Part shown: positions 48,351-60,935 of the stretch, in pieces | Numbering within the stretch: the first letter of the stretch is position 1 | How the letters are laid out: each line of letters opens with the position of its first letter | DNA from: Proteles cristata cristata | Taxonomy: Eukaryota > Chordata > Mammalia > Carnivora > Hyaenidae | Assembly: GCA_017311185.1 (NCBI GenBank) | Contig: JAESUZ010001712.1 | Span: 1,612,001 to 1,676,000, forward strand | Direction of reading: 5' to 3' | DNA: 64,000 nt | The notes under the pieces: generated by a model | Databases searched by the model: none | The model's input: the letters and a program-made list of their open reading frames with translations, nothing else | Told to the model about the DNA's origin: nothing | Program-made: the position numbers and the translations under genes

Positions 48351-49000
48351 TTTCAATTGTAGAATTTCAAATCAACTTTTTAAAAAACATTCTGGTTCTC
48401 ATGAAATTCTACATCTTGACCTACTAATCAAAGCTATTTCTAAGTCTACCTCTGATAACACTAATAACTAGATCATCTGTGGATCTGATTCTATTGCTTG
48501 TTTTTCTTCATGGCTCTGCTCTTTGGTATTCTAAGTTTTTACTTAATATTAGGTATTATATACGATATACTGTACAGTCTCTGTACAGTTACCTTTCTAC
48601 AGTGAGGGAAAACTCTAATCCCAGGAGGAAGATAGTATAGGCAGATCACATTAATCCAATCTATAATTCAGTGGATGTGAAACTAGGTTGCAATTTTATA
48701 AGGTTTAACTTACTTTTATTCTTTCCTGTTCCTTAAGTGTAATTCAGTTTTTGTGTGAGATTCTGAGATTCTGGGGTATGTACTAGGGTCTCTCTTGATG
48801 GGTTCTGGAATGCAATTTTTGCTTCTTCAATACCATGATGCAATATATATTTAAAAAAACCTATTTTGGCTTTCAGGTTTCTGCCTTTTTGTTTGTTTTT
48901 TAAAAAATTCTTCTGCTCTGACCAATCCAAGCATTCTGCAAAGGATTAATAAAGGAAAAAGTAGCTGCAGAATGTTTGCTCACTCCTCTGATTACTGTGT
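48351..49000. other. Unclassified A+T-rich sequence
   Basis: No gene or repeat recognised. Confidence 0.35.
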
Positions 49001-51600
49001 TGTAAATCCCCAAGACAACCCACAGGTTCAGTGATTCAGAAGGATTCACAGAGCTCAGCATATGGTCCGACTCATGGACATGGTTTATTATAGCAAAGCC
49101 AAACAAAGCAAAACCAGCAAAGGGGAAAACTACATAGGGTGCAATCCAGAGGAAACCAGGCATAAGCTTCTAAGAATCCTTTCCCTGTGGAATAACATAG
49201 GATGTGGAATTGTGATAGCATATGTGAAATGTTGTCTGCCGTGAATACCCATTAGATTTATTGTCCAGGGTTTGTATTGGAAGTTGGTCATAGGTACCTT
49301 CTGCCTAGCACATATCATAATTACAGTCTCCCAGAAGGAAAATAGGTTTTCAGCATAAGCCATGTTGTTTGTGTAAATAGTTTACACATAGTAAGCTATC
49401 TTATCAGTTAAGGAATGGTAGGAACATTCCCATAATCCAAGTTTCCAAATGTTAGCCAAAGTCCAACCTTGCAAGTAGGGCTTTCTAAGGATAGTGTTTT
49501 AGGCCTGGTGTGTTAATTCTTTTCTGCATACCTTCTCTCTGGGATTTTGGTTCTTAGAGTCTTGTTGGCCTAAAAGTTCTTTGATGGCTTCAAACACTGG
49601 TTTTAATTTTATTTCATATCATTAGTTTTTATCATTGAATGTTGCTGTGCTATACAAGTGTCTGGTAATTTTTTTTCTCTGCTGGATATTTAATTTGAAA
49701 ACTTATAGAACTGGAGGCTTAAGATGATGGCTTGTATGTTTTCTCCCACCATGGAGTATTCATTTGTTTGTTGCTGGGTACATAGGGAATTACTTTAATC
49801 CAATTTTGGGAACTGTGATGATTTGAGGTTTCACTGAATTCCCTTTGTATGTGTGTAAGGGCTGGTTAATGTATCTTCAATTCACTTTTACTTCTCTGGT
49901 GGAGCCTTACGGGGTCTAGAACCCACGCATGGGAGTTTTCTAAGCTCTCTCTCATAACTTGGTAGGCACTATCCAATTTTTGTCTTCCTAGCCTCCTAGA
50001 GGTAGTAAAAACACTGTTTATCCCCTTAAGTGCTTCCTCTAGAATCAGCCAATATCTCCACATAAGAAGTGGCCCTAATGATAGCTTGCCTTTCTAGATT
50101 TTTATATTTTAAAAAGATATTTTCCAGATTATCTAGTTGTCTATGGAAATTTTGATGTTAACTACATGGTTTGCCATTCCTGGAATTGGAATTCTCCCTC
50201 TACCTTATTTCTTACATTATAAAATAAGCTCCTTAGATGCAACATTTTGAGGAAAATCATCACAGTGAATAGGGATGTCTGTGTTGCACACAGACACACA
50301 GCATACAGGGAAGGCAAATCTAAATCCAGATCTACATTGCCCATTTTACGAGGAAAAGTAGTGACCTCTCCATAAGAAAAGAAATTTAATAAAATCAACC
50401 TGACACTATCCAACTATCTGGTCATCCTAGGGCATGATATCTAAGGGTTGGTCCCTCCTGCTTGCAGATTAGGCTTTCAGCAGCGCAGCAATCAGGGTAG
50501 CCTTGATGAAAGGAGGGCCATATGGTTAAAGTCCATGTACAGCCCCAAATCTTTCCAGGATAGCTACTTTGTCGACAAGCTGGTTGAACAAGGACTGGAA
50601 TATTGAAACAAAACAACAAAAACAAAAACAAAACCTGTCAACATCTTTAGAATCAACTTGACCATCTGCTTATGAAGCATCTCCTTCCCAATAGGGCCTT
50701 TGGTTAGTATTTATGTGGGAAATAATTATTCTTACCATCTGAGCCCATTTTGAGAAGTTCAACCATACATTTAACTCCCTAATTTTATCACTCATCTTCC
50801 AAGCTTACTACCATGGACTTCACCACCTGGTTAACCATGAGTCATAAAATGGTGTAGACCTAGAAATCTCACCTTCTGTACAAAGCAGACAAGAAATACT
50901 GTGCAGATTTATTCTCACTGTAAGGAGTTCCTTTCCTTACTGTCCTCCACACCATCACTGACTAACACTGAAGTACCACTGTCTACTTCTAGCTAGTACT
51001 AGCATACTGTGCAGTACCACTTGTATAATCAGGTTCAATTTTTTCCTCCTCAGTGACCTAGTGTTCTCTTGCACTATAAGTGAACATCTATAAAGAGCAT
51101 CCTGCCTCATTAAATTCAACTTGATGGATGTAAATGGATATTGAAACAAGATTCTATACTAGAGTAGACTTGGAACAGAAGAGGAAGTGGTGACATGTTG
51201 TTCCTTAGGATTATATTTTAAGAGATTTGGAGAAGAAAATGTTAGTAAAAATTATAATGTGGGGACAAGATAGATGTAGAAGCATCTCAGCTAAATGCAA
51301 AGAGTAAAAGTTTTAAGGTAAATGTATTACATGCCTTCATGAGGCAGTAGTGGACCTGGGATACAAAGTTGGACATATTTGTAGCTTCTATAAAAGGAAG
51401 CAAGTGAAACAAGTGAGGATTCATAGTGTTGATGTTAGGTCTTTCCTACTTTATTTTCTGAAAAGTACAGATATCACTCATATGTACCATAGATACACAG
51501 TAAAGAATCTGATAGAAGAAAAAGATAAATTTTGAATGCTAAACCAGAAAAATCTTCATGCTATTTATCACTTTAAGTAAAAAACCCATGGTGTAATGTA
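49000..51600 (-). repeat. Possible ancient retrovirus-derived region
   Basis: 49020-49500 reads like an antisense old LTR (GACATGGTTTATTATAGCAA, then AAGCTTCTAAGAATCC and GGCTTTCTAAGG). 49860-51550 lacks open frames over 85 codons and may be decayed internal sequence. The assignment is a weak impression. No viral frame is readable. Confidence 0.3.
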
Positions 51601-51656
51601 TCATAATTTGCTTCTGAAAGAACTTTTATGCAGATACACTTTAAAAAACCAAAGTA

Positions 51657-51884
51657 GGGGCGCCTGGGTGGCTCAGTGGTTAAGCGCCCAACTTCAGCTC
51701 AGGTCATGATCTCAGTTTGTGGGTTCGAGTCCCGCCTCAAGCTCTGTGCTGACACTAGCTCAGAGCCTGGAGCCTACTTCAGATTCTGTATCTCTCTCTC
51801 TGACCCTCCCTGACCCTCTCCTGCTCATGTTGTCTCTCTCTCTCACTCAGAAATAAATAAAAACATTAAAACATTTTTAAAAAA
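51657..51884 (+). mobile_element. tRNA-Lys-derived carnivore SINE
   Basis: Head GGGGCGCCTGGGTGGCTCAG, tail AAATAAATAAAAACATT. Confidence 0.95.
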
Positions 51885-52809
51885 GCAACAAAGAAGTCAA
51901 GTTTTACAATTTTCACCTTTATCTCTGTGTGGATGTCTGAAACAAAGGACTTTCACATACTTCTCTTGAATGGAAGAAGAGCAACACAGATCCCCTATTT
52001 GCCACCTATTTACCGGATTGGACTTACATACTATCTAGTAAAACAAATCTTCATTTACTATCATATAGTAAGCTTATACTAAACTAATACAAAGGGCAAT
52101 GGCCTAGTATGGAGGAGAGTGTGAAAAGATAATTCTTGTGATGACAATTATGTTGGAGCACTTACCAAGTATGACCCAAGTGCGATATAGGAGTGAAGAA
52201 ACTTCAGAACAAATCTTTGAGATCTTCAGTAGAACCATAAGAAATCACTAAGGGACATTATGAATATGCCGTATTTAAAATATTGACTTACAATCTTTGA
52301 ATACGGAGAGATTAACAGATCCGAAACCATCAGTGTCAATATGACTCAGATACTTAGTCCACCTTTGTCAACAGGACTTAGTTATTTATTCCAGGAAACC
52401 TTTGCTTAGGAAAGATAGGACTGTAAACTAGGCAAACAAAAAAACAAATGGAAACAGTCCTTAATTTTTTGTTTGTATAAGGAAATTCCTATAGGATGGA
52501 GACAATTTGCTTACCTAGACAAACAGTTGGCATATCAAGCAACAGTTTATCAAGACTTTTCAAGGTTCTTCCTTGATGTGTCCACCAATCCTAAACCATT
52601 TCATTAACTTTGTCAAATCCAATCATTTTCCTCTCTTAACAGACATCCCTGAAACCATTTGAGCACAGATCCCAAAGCTTTATCTATTACCTAATTTCCT
52701 GGTTCTGAAGTACAGCTATGCACACCAAGGCAGTGCACTCTCTCACTGAAGTAAGTTTTCATACTTAGTTTTGCTTTATTAACAAGATCTCTTCAAGAAG
52801 TTTGTCCTT
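51885..52809. other. Unclassified A+T-rich sequence
   Basis: No gene or repeat recognised. Confidence 0.35.
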
Positions 52810-53635
52810 TCTCAAACAACCTAAGAGTGCACTGATGGATGAATGGACGAAGGAAATGTATACAGCTGACTCTTGAACCATACAAAGGTGAGGAGTGCTG
52901 ACCTTCCCTATACAGTTGAAAATCCACATATCACTTTGAACCCCCTCAGATTTAATAATAATCTACTGTTTACCCCAAATCTTACCAATAAGATAAACAG
53001 GCAGTTAATACATATTTTGTATGTTATATGTATTATGTACTGTATTCTTAAAATAAAGCAAGCTAGAAAAAAGAAAATGTTAAGAAAATCATAAGAAAGA
53101 AAAAATAATTTACAGTACTGTATTGAAAAAATATGCATATAGTAGACCCATGCAGTTCAAATCTGTGTTATTCAAGGGCCAACTGTATATATACACAATC
53201 GAATATTATTCAGCCATAAAAAAGAGTATCTTACCATTTGCAATGACATGGATAGGCCCTGAGGACCTTATGCTAAATGAAATAAAGTCAGAAGGTAGGG
53301 ATGAGAGAGCGTAGGCAAAGTGGATAAAGGGAATCAAACTGTACAAACTTCCTGTTATAAAATAAATAAGACCGGGGATGTAATGTACAGCATGATGACA
53401 AAAGTTAATAATAATCTACTACATATTTGAAAGTTGCTAACAGAGTAGATTTTAAAAGTTCTCATCACAAGAGGAAAAAAAAATGTAACTATGTATGATG
53501 GCAGATGTTAACCAGATTTGTGATGATCCTCTAGCAATATATACAAGTATTTAATCATTATGGTACATGTGAAACTAGTATAACATTATATGTCAATTAT
53601 ACCTCAATTTAAAAAGTAATTTATCAATTATTTTT
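52810..53635 (+). mobile_element. Old L1 3' end, interrupted by MER2
   Basis: ORF2 end wording (ACAATCGAATATTATTCAGC, TGACATGGATAGGCCCTGAG) and 3' UTR with A-rich end at about 53630. The MER2 at 52863 splits it. Confidence 0.75.
52863..53185 (+). mobile_element. MER2 (Tc1/mariner Tigger-type) DNA transposon
   Basis: Ends are inverted repeats (CAGCTGACTCTTGAACCATA at left, TTCAAGGGCCAACTG at right), with TA on both sides (52861-52862, 53186-53187). Internal ATTTTGTATGTTATATGTAT is typical of MER2. Non-autonomous, no transposase. Confidence 0.85.
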
Positions 53636-53654
53636 TTAAAAAGAAGTTTGTCTT

Positions 53655-53856
53655 TTTTTTTTAAAGTATTTATTTTGAGAGAGAGAATGGACGAGTTGGA
53701 GAAGGACAGGGAGAGAAGTGAAGAGAGAACCCAAGCAGGCTCCGCACTGTCAGCAGGGAGCCCAGGGCAAGGTTCGAACTCACAAACCATGAGATCATGA
53801 CCTGAGCCAAAATCAAGAATTGGACACTTAACCGACTGAGCCACCCAGGTGCCCCT
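53655..53856 (-). mobile_element. tRNA-Lys-derived carnivore SINE
   Basis: Antisense head TGAGCCACCCAGGTGCCCC at right. AAAAAGAAGTTTSTCTTT flanks both sides. Confidence 0.94.
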
Positions 53857-54154
53857 AAAAAGAAGTTTCTCTTTCTAACTACAAACAACTACCATAGACA
53901 CAAAGATAGTCAATTCATTGCTATCAGCTACTAGGCCAAATGTTAAGTTTGTATAAGAATTAACTGAGGAACTTGTCAGAAATATAGGTTGCCATGCTTC
54001 ATGCTTCAGTTATTTTGTTTCAGGGGGATTAATACAAGGCCCCAGAATCTGTATTTAAAAAACCACTAGTTTTTTTCTATTGCATACTATATTTAGGTCA
54101 TGCTTAGAAAAATAATGCTTTCCTCCTTGCATACCAGTAAACATGTGTATATGT

Positions 54155-54330
54155 ATTATTGTATATATACACACATATATAATATATATACACGTTATAT
54201 ACATGCTATTTATGTATATAGAAACATATCATACATACAAAACACCCATATTAAAATACCCACGTTCCACACACTTCTTATGAAAATGGGATCATACACA
54301 TACATACATACATACATACATACATATTTA
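54155..54330. repeat. AT/AC-rich low-complexity and (CATA)n
   Basis: TATATACACACATATATAAT patch at 54155-54215, and about eight CATA units at 54294-54327. Confidence 0.85.
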
Positions 54331-54369
54331 TATGACACGATTTTTTTCAGGCAACATTAGATAATATAA

Positions 54370-54840
54370 TCTTTTTGAATCATCACATATTGACCTGCAC
54401 TGTTTTTAACAGCTACATTATATTCCACTATATGCACGTATCATAATTTATCCAGTCCTCTATTAGTGGTCATTTAGTTCCCCCCCCCCCCCGTTTTTTT
54501 TGCTATTATAAGCAATGCTGCAATGAATACCTTTACACATTTGTGCCAAAATATCTATAGAATATAAAGACCGCAATAGACATAGAAGAGTAGAACTGCT
54601 AGGTCAGAGGGTATGTATATTTTAAAATTGGATAGGTCCTGCTGAATCGCTCACCGACTCAGTTGTATCAGTTTACAGTCCTGCTGTACATCAGTGGGAG
54701 ATGGTTTTCCCCACACCCATACCAATACCAGTGTCAAGCTCTCTCATCTTTATCTATCTAACACATTAAAAAAAATAACAAAATCTTAATTTGCATTTTA
54801 CCATGTTTTTAATCTCAGAATAATCAGTACTTGGTTTGCC
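54370..54840 (-). repeat. Old L1 (L1M-like) fragment
   Basis: Antisense wording TATTCCACTATATGCACG, then AAGCAATGCTGCAATGAATA and CAGAGGGTATGTATATTTTA. It contains a C run at about 54480-54492. Confidence 0.6.
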
Positions 54841-55019
54841 ACCAAAACACACCTATCTAAAGTTCTACAAAACATATCACAATTTATTTTTGGAAAACTT
54901 TTATTTTTATGTTAAAAATTAACTCTATCACCAATAAGACAGATGGGATGAATGCATTTCAAATATATGTCCACTATGTAGTATTTACCTAGTACCTCCT
55001 TTTACCAAGTAATATAAAA

Positions 55020-55190
55020 GGAAAGTGAGTCATAAGAGCTGTGTTCAAGCCCTAGCTTTCCCATACAGTAGCTAGGTGACCTTGGGCAAGTCACCTGCCC
55101 TTTAGAGAGCTTCAGTTTCCTCTTTTGTAAAATGGGGATTCTTCTCATTTTAGACAATTAGCTTGAAGATTAAATGAGATTAAAATTTTA
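55020..55190 (+). repeat. MIR ancient SINE
   Basis: GTAGCTAGGTGACCTTGGGC, then AAGTCACCTGCCC, CAGTTTCCTCTTTTGTAAAA and TGGGGATT are MIR core. Confidence 0.85.
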
Positions 55191-56124
55191 ATTACATACG
55201 TTAGCTATTACTACTACCACACTAACAATGCATGGGAAATTAGCAAATGACTAGAATTGTTTGTAAAAGCCTTTCCTAATAATTACAAAATAATTATATC
55301 GGCATTACCAAAGTCAGATTCTATGAGGTGAGTCAACAATTTATTGGGATTACTAAAGTCACTAAAAGAGTGTATATTTCATAGGGCTAATATACTGCTT
55401 ACAACATCACTATTGTGCTTCTCTCTGAATACTCTCCTAATAGTAGTTCAGAAAACATTTCCCAAATTACTTAGTTCCTTAGATAAAATGGAATTACCCA
55501 AATATACAATCAACTACACACCAGGAATTTCTTTTCAAGTTTCTAAGAAAGTCTTGTTTCTAAGCACACACATTAAAGCAATTCAAGTAATGCTACAGAG
55601 ATTTCCTAGAGCCAATAAATGAAATTCTAACATTTTACAGTAGTATAATATATTGGAGACTCCATCCTTCATTCTTTCCCAAAACTAATATTAACCTAAT
55701 TCACTCATTCCTTAAATGTCTCAATACCAACTATGCAAAAAGTCCTATGTTCAGAACCAGGGGCATAAAACCTCTGTACTCAAGAGATAAAGGGTCATAT
55801 TAAAGATAAAAGGGCAAAGTTTTATTATCTAAATTTGCCTGTCCTTCTGGGATGATAAATAATGAGTTGATGGCACATGACCCAGAGAGCTCATTTTCTT
55901 TTGGATGGACACCAATGAACCTCCTTCTTATCCTTGGGTTGTGTAAAACATAAAGCTGGAAATGAGATGTCATTGTCCTATGGCTTACTCCCAAAAATTC
56001 TCAATGGCTGAACTCACCTAAGTCTTCCTCCTTTAACTTTCTTCCTCCACATCATGACTTTTGCAAAAATTTATGATGATTTTTTAATGAGTAAAATGAT
56101 CTGGAAAACATATTTTTTTCAGTT

Positions 56125-56130
56125 TTTATT
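56125..56130 (-). terminator. HYCC1: HYCC1 polyadenylation signal AATAAA
   Basis: The minus strand reads TTGAAATAAAAACTG. It is the most distal convincing signal before SINE-bearing intergenic DNA. Cleavage is expected about 10-25 bases further left. Confidence 0.5.
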
Positions 56131-59100
56131 TCAATAAAACAAGAGGCAACACTGCTGTATAAAGTATTACATAAGGACATTTACACAAATATACAAAACT
56201 TCAAAAAACTAAACTCCAGTTTATTTCCATAACCTTAAAAATGTAGAGAGCACATAAAAATATGCAAAGTCATAGTTTATTCTTTAGGAATGTAAACCCA
56301 GGAATACAATTAGAAACAAGTTATTTACTATGAAAAGATTAGTATCACTACAAGATTACAAGAAAAGATAAGAAGTACACAAAAACCCCACCTAAGAGAA
56401 AGCAAAGGTATGCAAAATAAGATCTTGAGTTTACTAACAGAAACTTCCTATCAAGACAGTTACTCTACTCTAAAAAAAACTATACTCCACTATTAAAAAA
56501 ACACAAAAACATCTTCCGAAATGTTCACTGCTAGTCTTTTTAGATAGGCACAAGTTACAAAGAACAGAAGACAACATATTTATGTTCTCTGATAAAGAAT
56601 TTAACCATATTAAACACAAATGTGAATAACTCAAGTACTGGGTATAATTTTACTAAGCAGCTAATCTAAAAGTATAAATTCATGCTAAATAAAGTACTAG
56701 AGAGTTTTTATTTTTTATCCAAAGACTGGGAAGACATTATTATACATTAATTTCTATCTACAATGCTTAATTTAAATACCCATCAAATATTCTTCTTTTT
56801 AATGGCTTTTTAAAAACATTTTTCAGTTACATTATTTACCATATAGATTTTCTTGATGTGCTTCCCTTTAACTGTAAATTTATTGTGCCTATAGACTCAA
56901 ATGTTAAACAGCCTTATTTTAAATATCTATTTAAAATTATGTCTCAAAGTACATTTTTTCTCTATAATTTAAATGTAAAGGTTTTAATATTTTAATTTTA
57001 GTCTTCCAAAATAGGCAAAATCCCTTAAAACTGGGATCATTTGTATCTATTTTGGTTTAAAAAAACATATTTCCCTTTGACTTTTTATTTTGTTTGCTAA
57101 GTAGTTGCATCATAATTGAAAAGGGCAACAAAATATTGCTTTTTCAAAACAAACTTTGTCATCATTCAAGGACTGAGGATTTCTACCCTTCAAATCTACA
57201 GAGCTGCCTCAGAAAGTTCCATTGTAGGGTCCAAGGGGTTCCAGGGTGCCCACTTGTGCTAGGTCCTCTGGGGCACTCCCTTGAAAAGTCTATTTTGTTG
57301 CTTTCCCTACTTGATTCCAAAGACAAATGCTGGGACCCAGCTTCACTAGATTACCCCAGATAGTTGTGTATTTGAAGAGTGAGAGGTTGGATAATTTTAA
57401 GACTTTCTAATGGCTTAAAATGTGGAATGGAACTATAATTTTTGTTCAGATCCTTCGAACTATGGGACACAAGGCCCCGTTTTGGGCAGAATCCTTATTG
57501 TGATAAAGAGATATAGGAGATCTGTGACCAAATGGTTACATTAGCATCTTTGTGAAAAAATGACCTTAAAAAGTCACACCAACTTTAAAATCTGGAGAGC
57601 TGAGTAAAAGGAATAATTGTAACTGTTATCATAGTTAGCATTTATCCAATATTTGTAATTGCTATAAAATTTTTCAAATGTATAACCCTTATGTGAAATA
57701 GTATCACAGGTGCTATAAAATAATTTTACTGTTAACATAACTTCCAGGAAATCAACTAGTGCAAATTGGTTGAAGCAAAAATTAAGAACCACTCCACTGA
57801 GTAAGCCTGCAGAGTTCTTTAAAGAATATACAAATGCAGATTTGTTGTGCATTGTATAAAATGGTGGTACCACTTTCATATTTAAAATGGTAGGCCATCT
57901 ACAGCTCTGATTCCATTTATAGTTAATAAGAAAAATACAAAATGTTATATTTTTATTGTAAAAATAAATGAAAATCATTAAAAATTTAGAATTAGAGGAT
58001 CTAATAAGTGTCATGGACACTATAAAAATTTATAAGCTATTAAAAACATGAAGATTACAATATTTAGTATCTAACATATTTGATCTAGGGTTGTGAGACC
58101 ATTGAAAAGGTAGCTCTGAAATTCTACATCTTTAACAAGATGCCTGTTGATGTCAATGTTACTTACTGGTCCTCAGAATATAGGAGTAGCAATGAGCTAG
58201 AATAATATAAAAATGAAGTTCCATTACAGCAGTGATCATTAAAATCTGATCTCTCATTTCTGCCAGCTTTTCCTCAGATTTATTCTACAGTGTTTCCTAA
58301 GCACTTGACTTGCTTAAAAGGTCGATCTTCTAAATTAAGTCTTAAGACTATTAATACTGTTAGTAGCTATATGCCTGAGGGAAATTTTTTGTTCAATAAT
58401 TACAAAAAGACAATAGGAAATTCATAGTGACATTCTACAAATATTTTAAACTGTACACAGGATATCTGTTAAGTTAAAACAGTATCAATTTTCACGGGCT
58501 CATCTTACGGTTTGGTTTGGTTTTTTTTGGTTAACTACAATTTATGGCAATAGATCTTATTCCATTTCTATTACTGGAAGTAAAAAACTCAAATTCACTT
58601 CTTTTAAAAGCCTTATTCTATTTAGGATTAACAAATGAAAACTAGTTCATGCTTTTTGATGAGTTAAATTTAAAATGGTAGCCAAAGCAGTTACAGACGG
58701 TCAGAACTGCATTCATAGCATATGCTTTAGCACTGTTCAGGACATACAAATTTTTCACGTGAGCGCTGCATAAGCAGGCACAAAGGGAAAACTAACATTT
58801 TCTGTGCGACTACAGCTAGGGACTGTGAATAAGGAAACCACTCTGTATTAACAGTGAAGGAGACAAAGAGGGGACAGACAGCTCTCTAGGCCTTCCTTCC
58901 CAGTCAATTTATTCTCATCCTCAATCCTGCTTTCTATTTCCCTCTTTGAATTATTAGTTACTTACACCTAAGTTACAGGGAGCCTCAACCACAGCTAAAA
59001 GGACCAGCAGAAGCCAACACTGCATTTTACACCTATCTAGAGGTCACATAGTTCTCTGTAGTTACATACAAGTATGTCTAGCTTCTGCCATATTGCCTAT

Positions 59101-60046
59101 TTTATTTTTATTTTTTGGTTTTGGGCAATTACATTGATTATTCTATCTATCATAACAAGAACATTTAAAATAGGCCTGCTCACAAAGAAAATAATTTTTT
59201 TCCTGTAATTCTAAATTTAAGAGCACAAACATAAATAAACGTAAATTAGTTAATTATATAAATGTCCTTTGTCCATATTTCATTATATTTTCTTTCACAA
59301 CATTTTATAGAAGAAAAAGTTACCTAATTTCCTTCATTTGCAGACAAACTATTCAATACTATATGGTTGATACCGGTGTCTTGAGAGCTGTGTTGTACGA
59401 TTTACAGTGATTTCCAGGAAGTCTTCAGTGATGTGTACTCTGAATTCTAGGAAACCAAACTACCTAGGGCTTCCAAAGTTAAGCAGCAGGGGAAGTCAGC
59501 TTCATGGCCTATTACAGTTTAGGAACTAAAAGGGATTTTCACCTGCTAAATCCAAATCAAATACTTCAAAACAACACACTGACTGGTAATCTGATTTTTT
59601 TATATAAAAATGTTCCAAAGATAACAACAGAAATCTCTCTACCCATCCACTGGAATTACATAACAGTCTAGGTACTGAGTTACGAGGCTTTTTCCAGTGC
59701 TTTATACAAATGATTCCACTAATCTTAAGGACAATCTGATTACAAACATTTTTATCAGGCACTTTTCATGCATCATTTTTGTTTTTTAACATGCCTAATT
59801 TTCAGACTGCCCTGCTACACAGTCAGCTGTGGAATTCCTGGAGTTGCACCCTCTGGCTCTTTCTTTTAAAAACAGCTCCTCCCATGCGTGAGATTCCCTT
59901 TTACTCTGAAGGCCAAACATACAAGTACCAAAACAGGAGTTAAAAAAAAATAAGAACTCACAACTTCACATGAGATGAACCCAATTTGATTAGACAACTT
60001 GCCAAAATGTACTGTTACACTGACCATCTTAGATAATAGAAACCAA

Positions 60047-60098
60047 TAAGAAAGAAAGAAGAAAGAAAGAAAGAAAGAAAGAAAGAAGAAAAGAAAAG

Positions 60099-60125
<27 letters not shown>
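60047..60125 (+). repeat. (AAAG)n / (TTTC)n microsatellite
   Basis: Two blocks of GAAA-type units, about 80 bp. It is TTTC-rich in the HYCC1 mRNA sense. Confidence 0.95.
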
Positions 60126-60132
<7 letters not shown>

Positions 60133-60360
60133 TAAGACAAGACTCAAATCAAGGGGGAAAAATACACCCAACAAATAATAAAACTACATTTGACCTTATT
60201 ACAACCTATACATTATTCCCTTCATAAGGTCAAGGTATCCTTCAGAATTTAAGACTTTAGGAGTCCTGACTGGAATAGGGATGAAAGACCCTGGGTGCTT
60301 TCATAAAGAAGCAAAGTCGAATTTCTAGATTCACTGGTTAGGTGAGAAAACTACTAGAAA

Positions 60361-60935
60361 CTAATCTGTGGACAAAGTAATGCTGATACTAGGAGGTCTC
60401 TGCTGACCTGATGGATGCTTCGTTGGAAGTTCAGTCCTTTCAGAAACATAAATAAGCTTTTCTTCTTGGAGACTACAAGCAGAAAACCTATTGGCATCTG
60501 TCCCAGGCCCACAGCCAACAGCAGATGATAGGTTATGTGGGACTGTGACACCACTGACTTGTTCAAAGGATTTACTGAATACGGTTGCGGCAGTCTTGGC
60601 CAAACCATGGCTACAAGGTTTAGGCAGAGATTGGCTGGTAGTTAAGGTCAGTCTCTTCAAAGAGAGAAGCTCAAGATTCTCACTTTGGGCTCTCTGAGTT
60701 TGTTTTCGGGCAAAGTGATCTTTGCAAGACTCCCCTGTGGTTTCTTTTTCTTTTCCTCCAGTTTTGCTTCCTCCTGACCGTCTCTGAGTCTTCCCTACAC
60801 TTGTCTTGTTACTAGAATTGTTACTACTGTTTGATAAACCCGACTGGCTAGTACTAGACGCAGCCCGGGAATAAAATCCCTCGTCAACTTCAGATATCTC
60901 CATCAGTTCTTCTTGACCTGTTAATTCTGTATTTC
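60361..60935 (-). CDS. HYCC1: HYCC1 (hyccin, FAM126A) last coding exon
   Basis: Hyccin is a cytosolic scaffold that joins TTC7 and PI4KA (with EFR3) to make PI4P at the plasma membrane. Loss in people causes hypomyelination with congenital cataract. This exon encodes only the C-terminal 190 residues, the flexible Ser/Thr-rich tail. The folded N-terminal domain lies in exons beyond the window. Acceptor TTTCTTTGTTTAG is followed by GAAATACAG, in phase 1, and the frame runs to TAG at 60361-60363. Diagnostic stretches recalled from human hyccin are [55 protein letters not shown] and the terminal [11 protein letters not shown]. The paralogue HYCC2 has related but different wording (DEGFSSGA, SKSFDY, NRYSTVSLQED), which separates the two. 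No disruption is seen. The ORF start Met at 60954 lies in the intron and is not used. Confidence 0.95.

Larger units (their letters stand above)
56105..60360 (-). other. HYCC1: HYCC1 3' untranslated region
   Basis: About 4.25 kb of A+T-rich sequence runs from the hyccin stop codon to a canonical polyadenylation signal (56125-56130) without any young SINE or L1, unlike the rest of the window. That absence and the terminal AATAAA support one long 3' UTR. It contains an AAAG/TTTC microsatellite (about 60047-60125). The exact cleavage point and any nearer alternative signals are not resolved. Confidence 0.65.

Noticed and set aside
57574..58020. 148-codon minus-strand frame in the HYCC1 3' UTR
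   Set aside because: Very A+T-rich, lies downstream of the hyccin stop in the same transcript, and has no recognisable domain.
59866..60174. 102-codon frame with long Phe/Ser/Leu runs
   Set aside because: Produced by translating the TTTC microsatellite.
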